NCBI RefSeq assembly: GCF_019880205.1
Contig: NZ_CP082293.1
Coordinates: 62,001 to 126,000, forward strand
Length of the DNA: 64,000 nt
DNA from: Pantoea alfalfae
Lineage (GTDB): Bacteria > Pseudomonadota > Gammaproteobacteria > Enterobacterales > Enterobacteriaceae
Direction of reading: 5' to 3'
The position numbers were made by a program, and so were the translations under genes. Positions 1 to 8,426 of this stretch are shown piece by piece (the stretch's first letter is position 1; each line of letters opens with the position of its first letter). The notes beneath the pieces are model-generated. The model made no database searches and was not told the DNA's origin. It saw only the letters and a program-made list of their open reading frames with translations.

Positions 1-435
1 CATAACGATGATCAACGCGATAATCGCTGTCTGAATGATATCTGCGCCGGTTATGCCAAGCATGTCACCAAACAGAATATGATCGAGGTGCACTTCGGGT
101 TTCATGGCGATGTAGAGGATTAGCCCCACCGCAAACATGCCGGAGAAGACAATGCCCAGCACGGTGTCCTGCTTAATACGGCTGTTGTCCTGCAGAAATC
201 CACTGGCAACGGCACAGAACAGCCCTGCAACAAACGCGCCCACCGCCAGCGGCAGTCCTGCCATCCACGCGAGCACGATGCCAGGGAATACCGCATGGCT
301 CATGGCATCGCCCATCAGCGCCCAGCCTTTCAGCACCAGAAACACCGACAGCAGCGCACAGGGGATCGCTACGACAAACGCGATAAGCAAAGCGCTATTC
401 ATAAATGCAAACTGGAAGGGTTCAAGGATCCACAT
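1..435 (-). CDS. sitD: SitD: Mn/Fe ABC transporter permease (partial)
   Basis: Partial gene running off the left edge of the window; only its N-terminal 145 residues are visible. It encodes an inner-membrane permease of the metal ABC-3 family, part of the SitABCD manganese/ferrous-iron importer. The start ATG (435-433) overlaps the sitC stop as TGATG, which fixes the start and shows translational coupling. Several hydrophobic segments are visible, and a KGWALMGDAMSHA motif near residue 35 corresponds to KGWSLIGDALSHS in SitC, the conserved permease loop that contacts the ATPase. Last gene of the minus-strand sitABCD operon. Confidence 0.93.
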   Translation of the reverse strand, partial: MWILEPFQFAFMNSALLIAFVVAIPCALLSVFLVLKGWALMGDAMSHAVFPGIVLAWMAGLPLAVGAFVAGLFCAVASGFLQDNSRIKQDTVLGIVFSGMFAVGLILYIAMKPEVHLDHILFGDMLGITGADIIQTAIIALIIVM

Positions 436-1295
436 CAGACAGGCTCCCTTTTGGGTTGCTGGCGGCCACGACGCCGGTTAGCCAGCAGACCATGTTTCGG
501 CGCAAAGACAAACGCCAGCAGGAACAGCAATGTCTGCGCGACCACGATGATGCCGCCCGTTGCGCCATCCAGGTAGTAACTCGCCCAGGCACCAAGAAAA
601 CTGGTGATGCTGCCAATCGCGACAGCAATCATCAGCAGACGTGGAAAGCGATCGGTGAGCAGCCAGGCGGTTGCGCCGGGCGTCACCACCAGACAGATCA
701 CCAGAAAGGCGCCAACAGTTTGCAGCGCCGCCACGGTTGAAACTGCGAGCAGAGTAAAGAAGAGGATTTTCAGTCGTTCAGGGCGCAGACCAATGGCGCG
801 CGCGTGGTTCTCATCAAAGAAGGTGACCATCAGATCTTTCCACTTAAACAGCAGAATGATAATCGACAGCCCGCCAATCAGCGCCAGCTGGAGAATATCG
901 GCTGGCGCAATCGCCAGTATGTTGCCCAGCACAATGGTCTGTATGTTCACGGCTGTCGGATTGAGCGACACCATAAACAGCCCCAGACCAAAGAAAGAGG
1001 AAAATATCAGGCCAATAATCGCATCTTCTTTTAAACGTGTGCGCTGATTAAGTAACAGCATACTGCCCGCTGCCAGCCCGCCGGAGAGAAATGCTCCCAG
1101 CGCAAACGGCAGTCCCAGCATATAAGCGCCCGCGACGCCAGGAACAATAGAGTGTGAAAGCGCGTCACCTATCAGCGACCAGCCCTTGAGCATCAGATAG
1201 CAGGAGAGAAACGCGCAGAGTCCGCCTACCATCGCGGATACCCACATCGCGTTAAGCATGTAGTGATAACCAAAAGGTTCCAGTAACAGCGCCAT
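435..1295 (-). CDS. sitC: SitC: Mn/Fe ABC transporter permease
   Basis: Complete 286-residue integral membrane permease of the ABC-3 metal family. It has eight or so hydrophobic stretches and the KGWSLIGDALSHS loop at about residues 37-49, the coupling region typical of ZnuB/SitC/SitD. The C-terminus is short and basic. It starts 2 nt after the sitB stop and its own stop overlaps the sitD start, so the four sit genes form one tight transcript. It would form the membrane channel together with SitD. The length matches the family. Confidence 0.95.
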   Translation of the reverse strand: MALLLEPFGYHYMLNAMWVSAMVGGLCAFLSCYLMLKGWSLIGDALSHSIVPGVAGAYMLGLPFALGAFLSGGLAAGSMLLLNQRTRLKEDAIIGLIFSSFFGLGLFMVSLNPTAVNIQTIVLGNILAIAPADILQLALIGGLSIIILLFKWKDLMVTFFDENHARAIGLRPERLKILFFTLLAVSTVAALQTVGAFLVICLVVTPGATAWLLTDRFPRLLMIAVAIGSITSFLGAWASYYLDGATGGIIVVAQTLLFLLAFVFAPKHGLLANRRRGRQQPKREPV

Positions 1296-1297
1296 GT

Positions 1298-2113
1298 TCA
1301 GCTCCCCTCTTCCCGTGCGGCATGAGGTGCGATAAAGGGGCGTTCATCATCGGTGATGATCTGATCGTCCAGCCCCTTCACCATCACATGACGCAATACC
1401 CCGCTGAACGCGCGCTCAAGATTAGCGGTAGTAAACGTAGTCCGGGTTGGGCCGCTGGCCAGAACCGTGCCTTTTATCATTACCGTGTAATCACAGAACG
1501 CCGTGACCGATCCCAGATTATGGGTGGAGACCAGCATGGTTTTACCTTCATCGCGCAATTCCCCCAGCAGGCTGATGATTCTGGCCTCGGTCTGAACATC
1601 CACGCCAGTAAACGGCTCGTCCAGCAGGATCACGCTGCCCTGCTGCGCAATCGCGCGTGCCAGAAATACCCTTTTCTTCTGCCCGCCAGAGAGTTCGCCA
1701 ATCTGACGATGGCGATAATCCAGCATATCGACCCGCGCCAGCGCCTCACTGACTATCTGCTGGTCATGCAACTTTGGCCGCCGCAGCAGCCCCATATGCC
1801 CGTAGCGCCCCATCATCACCACATCTTCCACCAGCACCGGAAACGACCAGTCCACCTCTTCCGACTGCGGCACGTAGGCGACAAGACTCTGGCGCAGCGC
1901 CTGGCGGGTTGGCATCCCCAGCACCGAGATGCTGCCGCTGGCGAGCCGCACAAATCCCATCAGCGCTTTAAACAGGGTTGACTTGCCGGAGCCATTAACG
2001 CCCACCAGCGCGGCGATCGATCCGCCCGGCACGCTGAAGCTGGCATCATGCAGTGCAGTATGTCCGTTGCGATAAGTTACCGTGACGCCTGAAACCACAA
2101 TGGTGTCTGTCAT
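1298..2113 (-). CDS. sitB: SitB: Mn/Fe ABC transporter ATP-binding protein
   Basis: 271-residue ABC ATPase that powers the Sit manganese/iron importer at the cytoplasmic face. Visible motifs in order: Walker [10 protein letters not shown] (about residues 38-46), ABC signature LSGGQKKRV (about 141-149), Walker B VILLDEP followed by FTGVD, and the switch histidine in STHN. The start overlaps the sitA stop by 4 nt (2110-2113). Length and motif spacing are normal for the family. Confidence 0.95.
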   Translation of the reverse strand: MTDTIVVSGVTVTYRNGHTALHDASFSVPGGSIAALVGVNGSGKSTLFKALMGFVRLASGSISVLGMPTRQALRQSLVAYVPQSEEVDWSFPVLVEDVVMMGRYGHMGLLRRPKLHDQQIVSEALARVDMLDYRHRQIGELSGGQKKRVFLARAIAQQGSVILLDEPFTGVDVQTEARIISLLGELRDEGKTMLVSTHNLGSVTAFCDYTVMIKGTVLASGPTRTTFTTANLERAFSGVLRHVMVKGLDDQIITDDERPFIAPHAAREEGS

Positions 2114-3024
2114 TGCACTTTCTCTCCCGCTTTAATGCCCTGCACCAGTGTCTTCGTGGTGACTTTGAGCAGATCGAGGTAAGTTGGCACCGGTCCCTGC
2201 GCGTTACTTAAGGAGTCGACGTAAAGCACACCACCGTAATGGGCACCGGTTTCCCGCGCGACCTGGCGGGCGGGCTTATCTGACACGGTGCTTTCACTGA
2301 ACACCGCCGGAATGGCATTTTTCTTCACCTGGTCAATCACTCTTCTCACCTGCTGCGGCGTACCCTGCTGGTCAGCATTGATCGGCCACAGGTAGAGCTC
2401 TTTCATGCCCAGGTCACGCGCCAGATAGGAGAACGCACCCTCACTGGTCACCATCCAGCGTTTCTGCTCGGGAATAGCGGCAATCTGCTGGCGCAGCGGA
2501 TCCAGTGCAGCGGTAATTTTTTGCTTATAGGCGGCAGCGTTCTGACGGTAGGTCTCTGCGTTGACCGGGTCATATTTCACCAGCGCATCGCGGATGTTAT
2601 CAACATAGATCAGCGCATTGTCCGGTGACATCCAGGCATGCGGATTTGGTTTACCGTTATAAGGCCCTTCGCCAATACCCATCGGCGTGACACCAGCTGA
2701 AACGACCACTTCCGGGACGCCGTCCAGATGCTGATAAAAGCGCTGAAACCAGCGTTCGAGATTAAGCCCGTTCGCCATAATCAACTGCGCACCCTGCGCC
2801 CGCCTGATGTCGCCGGGAGTGGGCTGATATTCGTGTATTTCAGCACCGGGCTTAGTAATAGAGGTGACCTCCGCGGCATCGCCAGCCACGTTCTCAGCCA
2901 TGTCAGCTATCACCGTAAACGTGGTGACTATCTTAAATTTTTCTGCTGCATAGCTGCTGCTCACCATCAGGGTTGAGAGCAGCGCACTCAGTAACAGCGT
3001 GGTGATCTTTTTTATCGGGACCAT
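2110..3024 (-). CDS. sitA: SitA: periplasmic Mn/Fe-binding protein
   Basis: 304-residue cluster A-I metal-binding lipoprotein/periplasmic protein (SitA/PsaA/ZnuA family) that captures Mn2+ or Fe2+ for the SitBCD permease. It has a Sec signal peptide (basic KK, then a hydrophobic run to about residue 26, SYAA cleavage region). Metal-ligand candidates are His in [10 protein letters not shown], His in NPHAWMSP, Glu in TSEGAFSYL and a late Asp/Glu. First gene of the operon; two MntR-like boxes lie 55-75 bp upstream, which suggests manganese repression. Confidence 0.95.
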   Translation of the reverse strand: MVPIKKITTLLLSALLSTLMVSSSYAAEKFKIVTTFTVIADMAENVAGDAAEVTSITKPGAEIHEYQPTPGDIRRAQGAQLIMANGLNLERWFQRFYQHLDGVPEVVVSAGVTPMGIGEGPYNGKPNPHAWMSPDNALIYVDNIRDALVKYDPVNAETYRQNAAAYKQKITAALDPLRQQIAAIPEQKRWMVTSEGAFSYLARDLGMKELYLWPINADQQGTPQQVRRVIDQVKKNAIPAVFSESTVSDKPARQVARETGAHYGGVLYVDSLSNAQGPVPTYLDLLKVTTKTLVQGIKAGEKVQ

Positions 3025-3060
3025 TAGGCGGGCTCCAGAGGTGATTAAAAACAGAACATA

Positions 3061-3096
3061 ATTAGCATAGGCTATTTTTTATAGCACAGGCTATAA
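3061..3096 (-). promoter_or_regulatory. Two MntR-like boxes upstream of sitA
   Basis: Positions 3079-3096 form a perfect inverted repeat, TTATAGC-acag-GCTATAA. Positions 3061-3075 hold a second, weaker copy (ATTAGC-atag-GCTAT). Both resemble the enterobacterial MntR operator core ATAGC-N4-GCTAT known from mntH. They sit 37-72 bp upstream of the sitA start codon, a position expected for manganese-dependent repression. Site assignment is by motif resemblance only. Confidence 0.6.
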
Positions 3097-3482
3097 CTCT
3101 CGACCAGCAGTGAGATGTGAAGTTTCTTCAGCATTCAGGTTCAGGTGTCAGCTTTTGTAAAGCAGATCGGTTAGCCTCTGATATAAATAGGAATATTTTA
3201 GATAATGCGTGGCATTCAGCAGGCTTATAGTTTCGGGACAGGCGGATTTCTCTTCTGCCTGATTCCGTGCCACAAAATGAGAAAAGAGGTAATGGCATAG
3301 AAAAAGCGTTCAACTACGCTTTGCCATTCACAAAATGAAGTCGCATTACCGGATGACATGCTCGCAACAGACGCAGCAATTCCACAATTAAAATAATCTA
3401 ATTGATAGGCCGAATTGATTAAGCCTGATGAATTTTTTTGCTACAGTTAATATTACTTACCGCAATCACCCAGGAGGATATT
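3097..3482. other. Intergenic region before the connector gene cluster
   Basis: About 390 bases between the divergently oriented sit operon and the first AriR-like gene. I see no convincing coding sequence. The right part is AT-rich and should hold the promoter of the gene starting at 3483. No clear -35/-10 pair or terminator could be named with confidence. Confidence 0.4.
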
Positions 3483-3776
3483 TTGTATTTTTCCAGCGAC
3501 GAAAAAGCGAATGTCATCATTGGCGAAGCCGCAATGAACCTGTTTAATGCTGGTCAGGAAGTGAACGTTGAACTGCTGATTCAAGAACTCCAGGTAATGG
3601 CTGACTCAGAAGTGAATGAGTATCGCCTTGAGCAGATGCAAACTGCGCGTCAATGGCTGACGGGATTCAAAACGATTGGTTCACGCACTACCCGTCCGGC
3701 AAACTGGTTATCCAGAAATGCGGGTATCGAACCGGCTATCAGCGCCTCTGCTGATGACATCTTCTTTAAGCATTAA
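3483..3776 (+). CDS. AriR/YmgB-family connector-like protein, TTG start
   Basis: Small cytoplasmic protein of 97 residues if translated from TTG at 3483. The TTG follows a strong AGGAGG (3472-3477) at 5 nt spacing, and the resulting N-terminus (xYFSSDEKANVIIGEA) aligns with that of the neighbour at 4447 (MYRSEDEKLTDVMIGEA). An upstream in-frame start would lack this support. The family (AriR/YmgB, YmgA, YcgZ) comprises small dimeric helical proteins that modulate Rcs signalling, biofilm and acid resistance in E. coli. The C-terminal tail of about 40 residues is extra compared with the family core. Function here is inferred from the family. Confidence 0.7.
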   Translation: MYFSSDEKANVIIGEAAMNLFNAGQEVNVELLIQELQVMADSEVNEYRLEQMQTARQWLTGFKTIGSRTTRPANWLSRNAGIEPAISASADDIFFKH

Positions 3777-4023
3777 CACTCTTTCTTACCTTCTGCCGGC
3801 CTGAACAATCAGGTCGGAACACCAGAGGGCTTGTTCCTGTACAAGAATATGGTACAATTTTCACTTCTTCACCACCTCCTCGTAACACCCTGTTTTTAAA
3901 GAAATAGCACTTTTTGCACAAAAAAAATCATTCCAAAAATCCAAAATCCTGTACAAGTTTTAAAAAGATGTATAACTTGCGCATCAGGAATGCTATACAT
4001 TTTCACCATCTGAGGAAATCATC

Positions 4024-4269
4024 ATGCGTCAGAACGGACAAGGCCCGGAAACGATCAGCGATATTGCCCGTTACTTCAATCAGGCCAGCTCACCTTCGCA
4101 ACAGGAAACATTGGGTTCGGTTGTAGTCGAAATTCTGCGCGCAGGTCATAGCCTCAGCCGTAAAGCAATTTGCAGTAAATTATTGAGCCGCCTTGAACTG
4201 GCTGCGACGCCAGAAGAAGAGAGCCATTTGCATGAATTAATCGCGATGCTCTTTCGTCGCGAAGATTAA
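4024..4269 (+). CDS. AriR/YmgA-family connector-like protein
   Basis: 81-residue helical protein. The pattern 'IARYF...ETLGSVVVEILRAGHSLSRKAICSKLL.. LE' follows the same frame as AriR (YFRS...E..VLG..V..L...G..V..K.I...LI..LE). It has a good ribosome site (GAGGAA, 6 nt before ATG). Second member of a run of four such genes, separated from the first by about 250 bp of AT-rich DNA with its own likely promoter, so the genes are probably expressed separately. By family it would act on RcsB-type phosphorelay output; this is inferred. Confidence 0.75.
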   Translation: MRQNGQGPETISDIARYFNQASSPSQQETLGSVVVEILRAGHSLSRKAICSKLLSRLELAATPEEESHLHELIAMLFRRED

Positions 4270-4372
4270 TACCCGCTTACGGCTTCAGATATTTCTATCG
4301 TCGCCTGCTCTTAGCCAACATTCAGGAAGATTTACCCATAGGACCGAAGCCCAGTACTGCTTAGCCGTATCT

Positions 4373-4390
4373 GGTGCAACAAGTTGCACC
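4373..4390. promoter_or_regulatory. 18-bp palindrome upstream of the third connector gene
   Basis: Perfect inverted repeat GGTGCAAC-aa-GTTGCACC, 57 bp upstream of the ATG at 4447. There is no T-tract after it, so an operator is more likely than a terminator. The binding factor is unknown. Confidence 0.4.
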
Positions 4391-4446
4391 CGCTGACGTA
4401 TACGGACCCGCAGCATGGCCATTGATTCGTAATCAGAGAAGCCAGT

Positions 4447-4740
4447 ATGTACAGAAGTGAAGATGAGAAACTGACAGATGTCATGATCGGCGAAGCCGTC
4501 CTGACATTACTTAAGTCAGACAAACCGGTGTCGAGTAACGCCTTAATCGCGCAGCTTGAACTCATGGCTGCTAATGCCGATGACGACACTAAAGTGTCTG
4601 TGATTCGCAAAGCTATCACTGAAGTTCGAAACGGTATGGTTACCGCGCGTAAACGTGTGCAGGGCGACGGTGCTGAACGTGATAAGACCACGCATCGTAT
4701 GAACAGCGATGGCCCACCTGATGGGTCTAAAAAGCACTGA
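4447..4740 (+). CDS. AriR/YmgB-family connector-like protein
   Basis: 97-residue protein with the same architecture as the TTG-start gene at 3483: MIGEAVLTLLKSDKPVSSNALIAQLELMA, then a helix ending in QxxR/K-rich residues. The C-terminal 30 residues are hydrophilic and probably disordered. Together with 3483, 4024 and 4903 it forms a four-gene array of one small-protein family. In E. coli the comparable ycgZ-ymgA-ariR-ymgC array is controlled by the BluR repressor and BluF photoreceptor; neither gene is seen here. Confidence 0.72.
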   Translation: MYRSEDEKLTDVMIGEAVLTLLKSDKPVSSNALIAQLELMAANADDDTKVSVIRKAITEVRNGMVTARKRVQGDGAERDKTTHRMNSDGPPDGSKKH

Positions 4741-4824
4741 TAAAGGGTATTGTGTGCCTGATACACACGGCTAGCGATAAGCGAAGCGGCAGCCTTTAAG
4801 CGAAATTTTTATTGGCTGGCTGGG

Positions 4825-4859
4825 CAAAACGAATACAGCGTCTACACTCGTTTTGTTTT
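4825..4859 (+). terminator. Possible terminator or operator before ariR-like gene
   Basis: Inverted repeat CAAAACGA (4825-4832) / TCGTTTTG (4848-4855) followed by TTTT. The stem is AT-rich with a 15-nt loop, so a weak terminator for the upstream gene and a regulator site are both possible. Confidence 0.35.
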
Positions 4860-4902
4860 CACCCATTGCGTATAACGAATTTTCCTCAGAGAAAGAAAAA
4901 TC

Positions 4903-5157
4903 ATGCAACACTCTTCATCAGATTTATCCATTATTGACTATTTTCGTAGTGAAGGCGATTTGCTGGCACCGGAAACCGAACTGCTGGGCGCAGTGATTCG
5001 TGACATTGTGGCTGATCAGGGACGTGTGACCAACAAAGCGATAATTCTTTATCTGATTGCCGAACTGGAATGTACTTCCGACGTTATCAGACTGGATGTG
5101 TTGCGCAGAACGCTGGAAATTGTGGTTGGCCGTACACCTGACGATACTGATATCTGA
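4903..5157 (+). CDS. ariR: AriR (YmgB)-like biofilm/acid-resistance regulator
   Basis: 84-residue protein and the clearest family member. It matches E. coli AriR/YmgB along its length: IIDYFRSEGDLLAPETELLGAVI, then NKAIILYLIAELE, then DVIRLDVLRRTLEIVVGRTPDD. E. coli AriR is a small dimeric helical protein linked to biofilm control, acid resistance and Rcs-dependent colanic acid/curli regulation. ATG at 4903 follows a purine-rich stretch. Last of the four-gene array. A hairpin (CCTGCGTT...AACGCAGG, 5167-5191) lies just downstream without a clear T-tract. Confidence 0.85.
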   Translation: MQHSSSDLSIIDYFRSEGDLLAPETELLGAVIRDIVADQGRVTNKAIILYLIAELECTSDVIRLDVLRRTLEIVVGRTPDDTDI

Positions 5158-5475
5158 TTACCTGTCCTGCGTTGTTGGCGATAACGCAGGTTCAGTGAGA
5201 TTAATACTCCGCTTTTGAGGCACTTTTTGACGAATAACTAAAACCAATCCACCTACTATGTACAAAACGCCCAACCGTAGCTGCAAATCGTAAAGCAGAC
5301 CGCAACGGCCATAGGTCATAGACAGCCCTGACGTAGTTGTGCTTTCTCGCGCAAAATATCCCTCTCTGTTTTCCCAAAACACTCGTATCACTCTGCTGGG
5401 TGATAATCCGCGCCAATTTTATTTATTTGCTGGTAACAGGCAAAAAATCACATAAAACTTATCATCTTCAAGGCA
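5158..5475. other. Intergenic, no gene seen
   Basis: About 318 bases between convergent ariR-like and tetR genes. Apart from the hairpin just after the ariR-like stop I see no coding or structural feature here. Confidence 0.4.
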
Positions 5476-6066
5476 TCATGGGGCTTTCACTAATCGTCCG
5501 ATGACCGGTTCAACAATTTGCAGGAATACATCAGCGTTATTAAAAGCACGCGCAGAAATAATCGCACCATGCACCGTTGCCATTAGTGATTTTGCCTCTG
5601 TAGCGGCACTTTCTCGCAGGGAAAAGACGCCGTTCTTCTCGCCCCTGACCAGCACGTCAGTGAGCCAGTCAGTGAGATCGGAAATATGAGCACTGACTTC
5701 CTGAGCCACTTCTTTGGGTAATACTGGCAATTCGACCGCCAGCATCACGCAAATACAGAAAGGCGAATTGTTCTCTTTTATGCAGGTCGCCCAGAAGTTC
5801 ACATAGCTATTAATTTCGCCCAGTACATCACCGGCGAAGTGCTGGCTGGTGGCCGCCATTCCTGCGCGCGCTTGATGACGATAATCACTCACAACCGCCT
5901 GAACCAGATCCGCTTTGCCTGGGAAATGGTGGTGAATACTGGACTTGCGAATCTGCACCCGCTCGGCTAAATCGGCATAGCTGAAGCTGTTGTAACCGCC
6001 AGAGGTGAGCAGCACGCGGGTGTGATGCATAATTTCTTCGGCTTTCTGTGAACGTTCTGTACTCAT
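5476..6066 (-). CDS. TetR/AcrR-family transcriptional repressor
   Basis: 196 residues from the ATG at 6066, chosen because GGGAG lies 6 nt upstream; an in-frame ATG 21 nt further upstream has no such site. N-terminal TetR helix-turn-helix: SFSYADLAERVQIRKSSIHHHFPGKADLV (about residues 29-57). The C-terminal ligand-binding domain is of the type with Cys-rich 'PFCICVML'. It is the last gene of a peroxidase/cytochrome b561/tetR set on the same strand. It probably represses that set through the palindrome at 7845-7854, which overlaps the predicted promoter. Confidence 0.88.
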   Translation of the reverse strand: MSTERSQKAEEIMHHTRVLLTSGGYNSFSYADLAERVQIRKSSIHHHFPGKADLVQAVVSDYRHQARAGMAATSQHFAGDVLGEINSYVNFWATCIKENNSPFCICVMLAVELPVLPKEVAQEVSAHISDLTDWLTDVLVRGEKNGVFSLRESAATEAKSLMATVHGAIISARAFNNADVFLQIVEPVIGRLVKAP

Positions 6067-6121
6067 GCATGCTCCCGGCAGCAACAATTAAATGACGTCA
6101 AATCTGTAAACGGCCCTGAAC

Positions 6122-6700
6122 CTACTGACCGTCAGCCGGGTTGTCAAGCGCACCAGGGGCGAGGCGTTTGCGTGAAACCGTCATACTGCTGAACACACCA
6201 TCGCGCAGAATCAACGCATGGAACAAGGCTGCGGCAAGATGCAACATGACGGTCATGAACAACGCCAGGGCCACCCAGCTGTGAAGCGGTCGCAAAACCG
6301 CAAACGCGTCGTTGCTGACCGGAACAATGGACGGCAGTACCAGATGACCCAGCGTAACGGGATAGCCGCCCGCCGACAGCATCGCCCAGCCGATGAGCGG
6401 CTGAGCCAGCATCATGGCATACAGTGCCCAGTGTGAAAGATGTGCTGACAATTTCTGCCAGGCAGGGAGCGTGGCCGGCAGTGCTGGTGTAGCGGTGGCG
6501 AAGCGCAGCCAGAGCCGCACAATGACCAGCAACAGAATCATCAGACCCAGCGGCTTATGGATGGCCACCAGCAGGCCGTGCAATGTCGAAACCGTGGATA
6601 CCATCGCGACGCCAATAAACAGCATGGCCATAATCGCCGCCGCCATCAGCCAGTGGATGATGCGCAGTGCCGGGTGAAAAGTGGTGATCTGTTTCATCAA
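6122..6700 (-). CDS. Cytochrome b561-family membrane protein
   Basis: 192-residue protein with four predicted membrane helices and haem-ligand histidines in IIHWLM (about 16), AIHKPLG (about 48), LHSWVAL and MLHLAAALFH, the normal b561 pattern. Such proteins move electrons across the inner membrane between quinols and a periplasmic partner. Its ATG overlaps the stop of the catalase-like peroxidase upstream (ATGA), so the two are translationally coupled; the likely role is electron delivery linked to that peroxidase. Confidence 0.9.
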   Translation of the reverse strand: MMKQITTFHPALRIIHWLMAAAIMAMLFIGVAMVSTVSTLHGLLVAIHKPLGLMILLLVIVRLWLRFATATPALPATLPAWQKLSAHLSHWALYAMMLAQPLIGWAMLSAGGYPVTLGHLVLPSIVPVSNDAFAVLRPLHSWVALALFMTVMLHLAAALFHALILRDGVFSSMTVSRKRLAPGALDNPADGQ

Positions 6701-7740
6701 GGGGCCACTGCCTGTTCATGGGTGCGTGCATTATAAGATTTGGCGTACGCTGACGAACGGGCATTCAGAAGCGGATCGTCCGATGCGGTTATGCCATCCG
6801 GCAAAATCAGCGGGTCATAATTAATGTCGTTACAGGCACCCTGCTGCTGTGGCGTCATTTTAGTGATGGTCAGCGTTCCGGCATTGATCTTCTGACGATC
6901 GGCAGGCCAGTCAATCGTTGCGTCATTGCTTTTATCACCCACCCCCGCGACGGTAATAATCAGGTCCCATTTCTGCGGCCCCTGCGCCAGCCGCTGCTGC
7001 AGATCGCGTTGCAGGAAATCAGTGTGCTCTTTTTCTTTTTCATCCATCGGCTGATAGTCAGCGTGCGGCACCATACTCCAGCGCACCAGGTGTGGATGAC
7101 CTTGTGAATCAATGAAATCAAAGGCGTTCAGGCTGTTAAATCGATCGCGGGTCCAGCTGGAAGCGGGCATATATTGTTTAGCCCAGGCAAAAAAGGGTTT
7201 GATCTCACGATGCTGCCGTACAAAAGCCTGCATTTTGGCGGGGTCAGGTTTACCGGTTTTAGCATCCGGCAACGTGGCGCTTTGCAGATCGTAAAAGCCC
7301 TGAACGCTTTTCACCGGGAAAAACGGCATTGCATTCATGCCGGTGCGCCACTGCTCACCATTTTTCTGATAAAACGCCAGCGCCATACTGCGAACCAGTA
7401 CCGCATAATCAGGCGCATTCGGATTACCGCCTGCGATAGCGAAACGGCCCACCACCGGCGTAACGCCGGGGGCGAACAGCGCCGCGCGTGACAGGCTACT
7501 GGCGTTACCGTTAGCCGAAAAGTCGCCTATGATACAGACGCCTTTAGCATGATTACGCCGATAGCCAGGGTGGTAACCGCCAGATTTTTCCAGAGCCGCC
7601 ACCAGCTTGTCCGATGTCAGCCTGCTGGTCTCCAGCCACCCGCCTGCCCACAGGATCAGTGCGGTCAGCAGCAAAGGGACGCCCGCAATAAGCGCCAGTC
7701 ACATGATTTTCTGACGTGCAGCAAGAGAAGGTTTATTCAT
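6697..7740 (-). pseudogene. Catalase-family (SrpA-like) peroxidase with in-frame stop in the anchor
   Basis: The body (residues after about 30) is an intact catalase-related peroxidase of the short SrpA type, about 325 residues, with GVCIIGDFSANGNA, RFAIAGGNPNAPDYA and a normal C-terminus. A plausible full-length start is ATG at 7740, giving a basic N-terminus and a hydrophobic anchor, but the 14th codon is TGA (7701-7699), probably a changed CGA. Translation could restart at TTG 7674 inside the anchor, without a good ribosome site. So the gene is either inactivated, weakly expressed as a shorter form, or the TGA is a sequence error. First gene of the peroxidase/cytochrome b561/tetR operon. 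Confidence 0.8.
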
Positions 7741-7841
7741 CAATACACTCTATATTGCAGAAGCTGAAGTCCACGCGCATTCCGTACCCTTTGCCTGCGA
7801 TAACAGAAAAGCATTTATAATTACGACTGACACTCCCACTG

Positions 7842-7871
7842 AATCTACTAGTAGGTAGGTATGCAAGTCAA
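7842..7871 (-). promoter_or_regulatory. Promoter with embedded palindromic operator for the peroxidase operon
   Basis: Reading the minus strand: TTGACT (7871-7866), an 18-nt spacer, TAGATT (7847-7842). The perfect palindrome CTACTAGTAG (7845-7854) overlaps the -10 edge of the spacer and TACCTACC continues into it. The predicted 5' leader to 7740 is about 95 nt. This fits repression by the TetR protein encoded at the end of the operon. Confidence 0.5.
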
Positions 7872-8426
7872 AGGAATGTCTTCCTTTTTTTTTAACCTGC
7901 GGTGCTCTTGTTGCAAGTCTGATGAAAAGTGCTCACCCACAACAGGCCTTTGCCTTTTACAGATATCAAAGTGATCTACAAAACGCTGCCTGAGCGACTC
8001 GTTATGTTCGTCTTTGCCATTCCGGCGATTACGCAGGACATTCTCCCGGTCATAATCATTTCTCAAATCATACATAGTCAGAACAGTATGAGTAACACTT
8101 GAAACAGAAGAAAACGCTGCCACAGCCCGCTGAAATTAAAAATATTTTTCCTGGAAAGTTATAGAATAAAAACTTCCCAAACGCTTTTTTGTGAATAATG
8201 ATTGCAGCCGATGAAATTAATTATTATGTTTTCGTTTCAGGCCAACAGAAGATTATTCTGACTGAACTGACAAACCAAAAATATAACAGGGCTTAAAATG
8301 AATTTCTTTAATTCGCATATTTTATCGGCGCTGTTTACTGCGTCTTATTCTCAGTTAAAGTGGTGCTGCGGAGTTATGGCAGGAAGGGAAGGTTCTGGAT
8401 GGCGCCCGCCATCGACGCCATCAACC
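7872..8426. other. Intergenic region, no convincing gene
   Basis: A 91-codon open frame on the minus strand (7848-8123) has a basic, low-plausibility composition, no recognisable domain and no clear ribosome site; its end lies in the peroxidase promoter. I do not call it a gene. The rest is AT-rich and featureless. Confidence 0.4.

Noticed and set aside
7848-8123. 91-codon minus-strand frame upstream of the peroxidase operon
   Set aside because: Basic, unlike any known family, no clear ribosome site, and it ends inside the predicted promoter.
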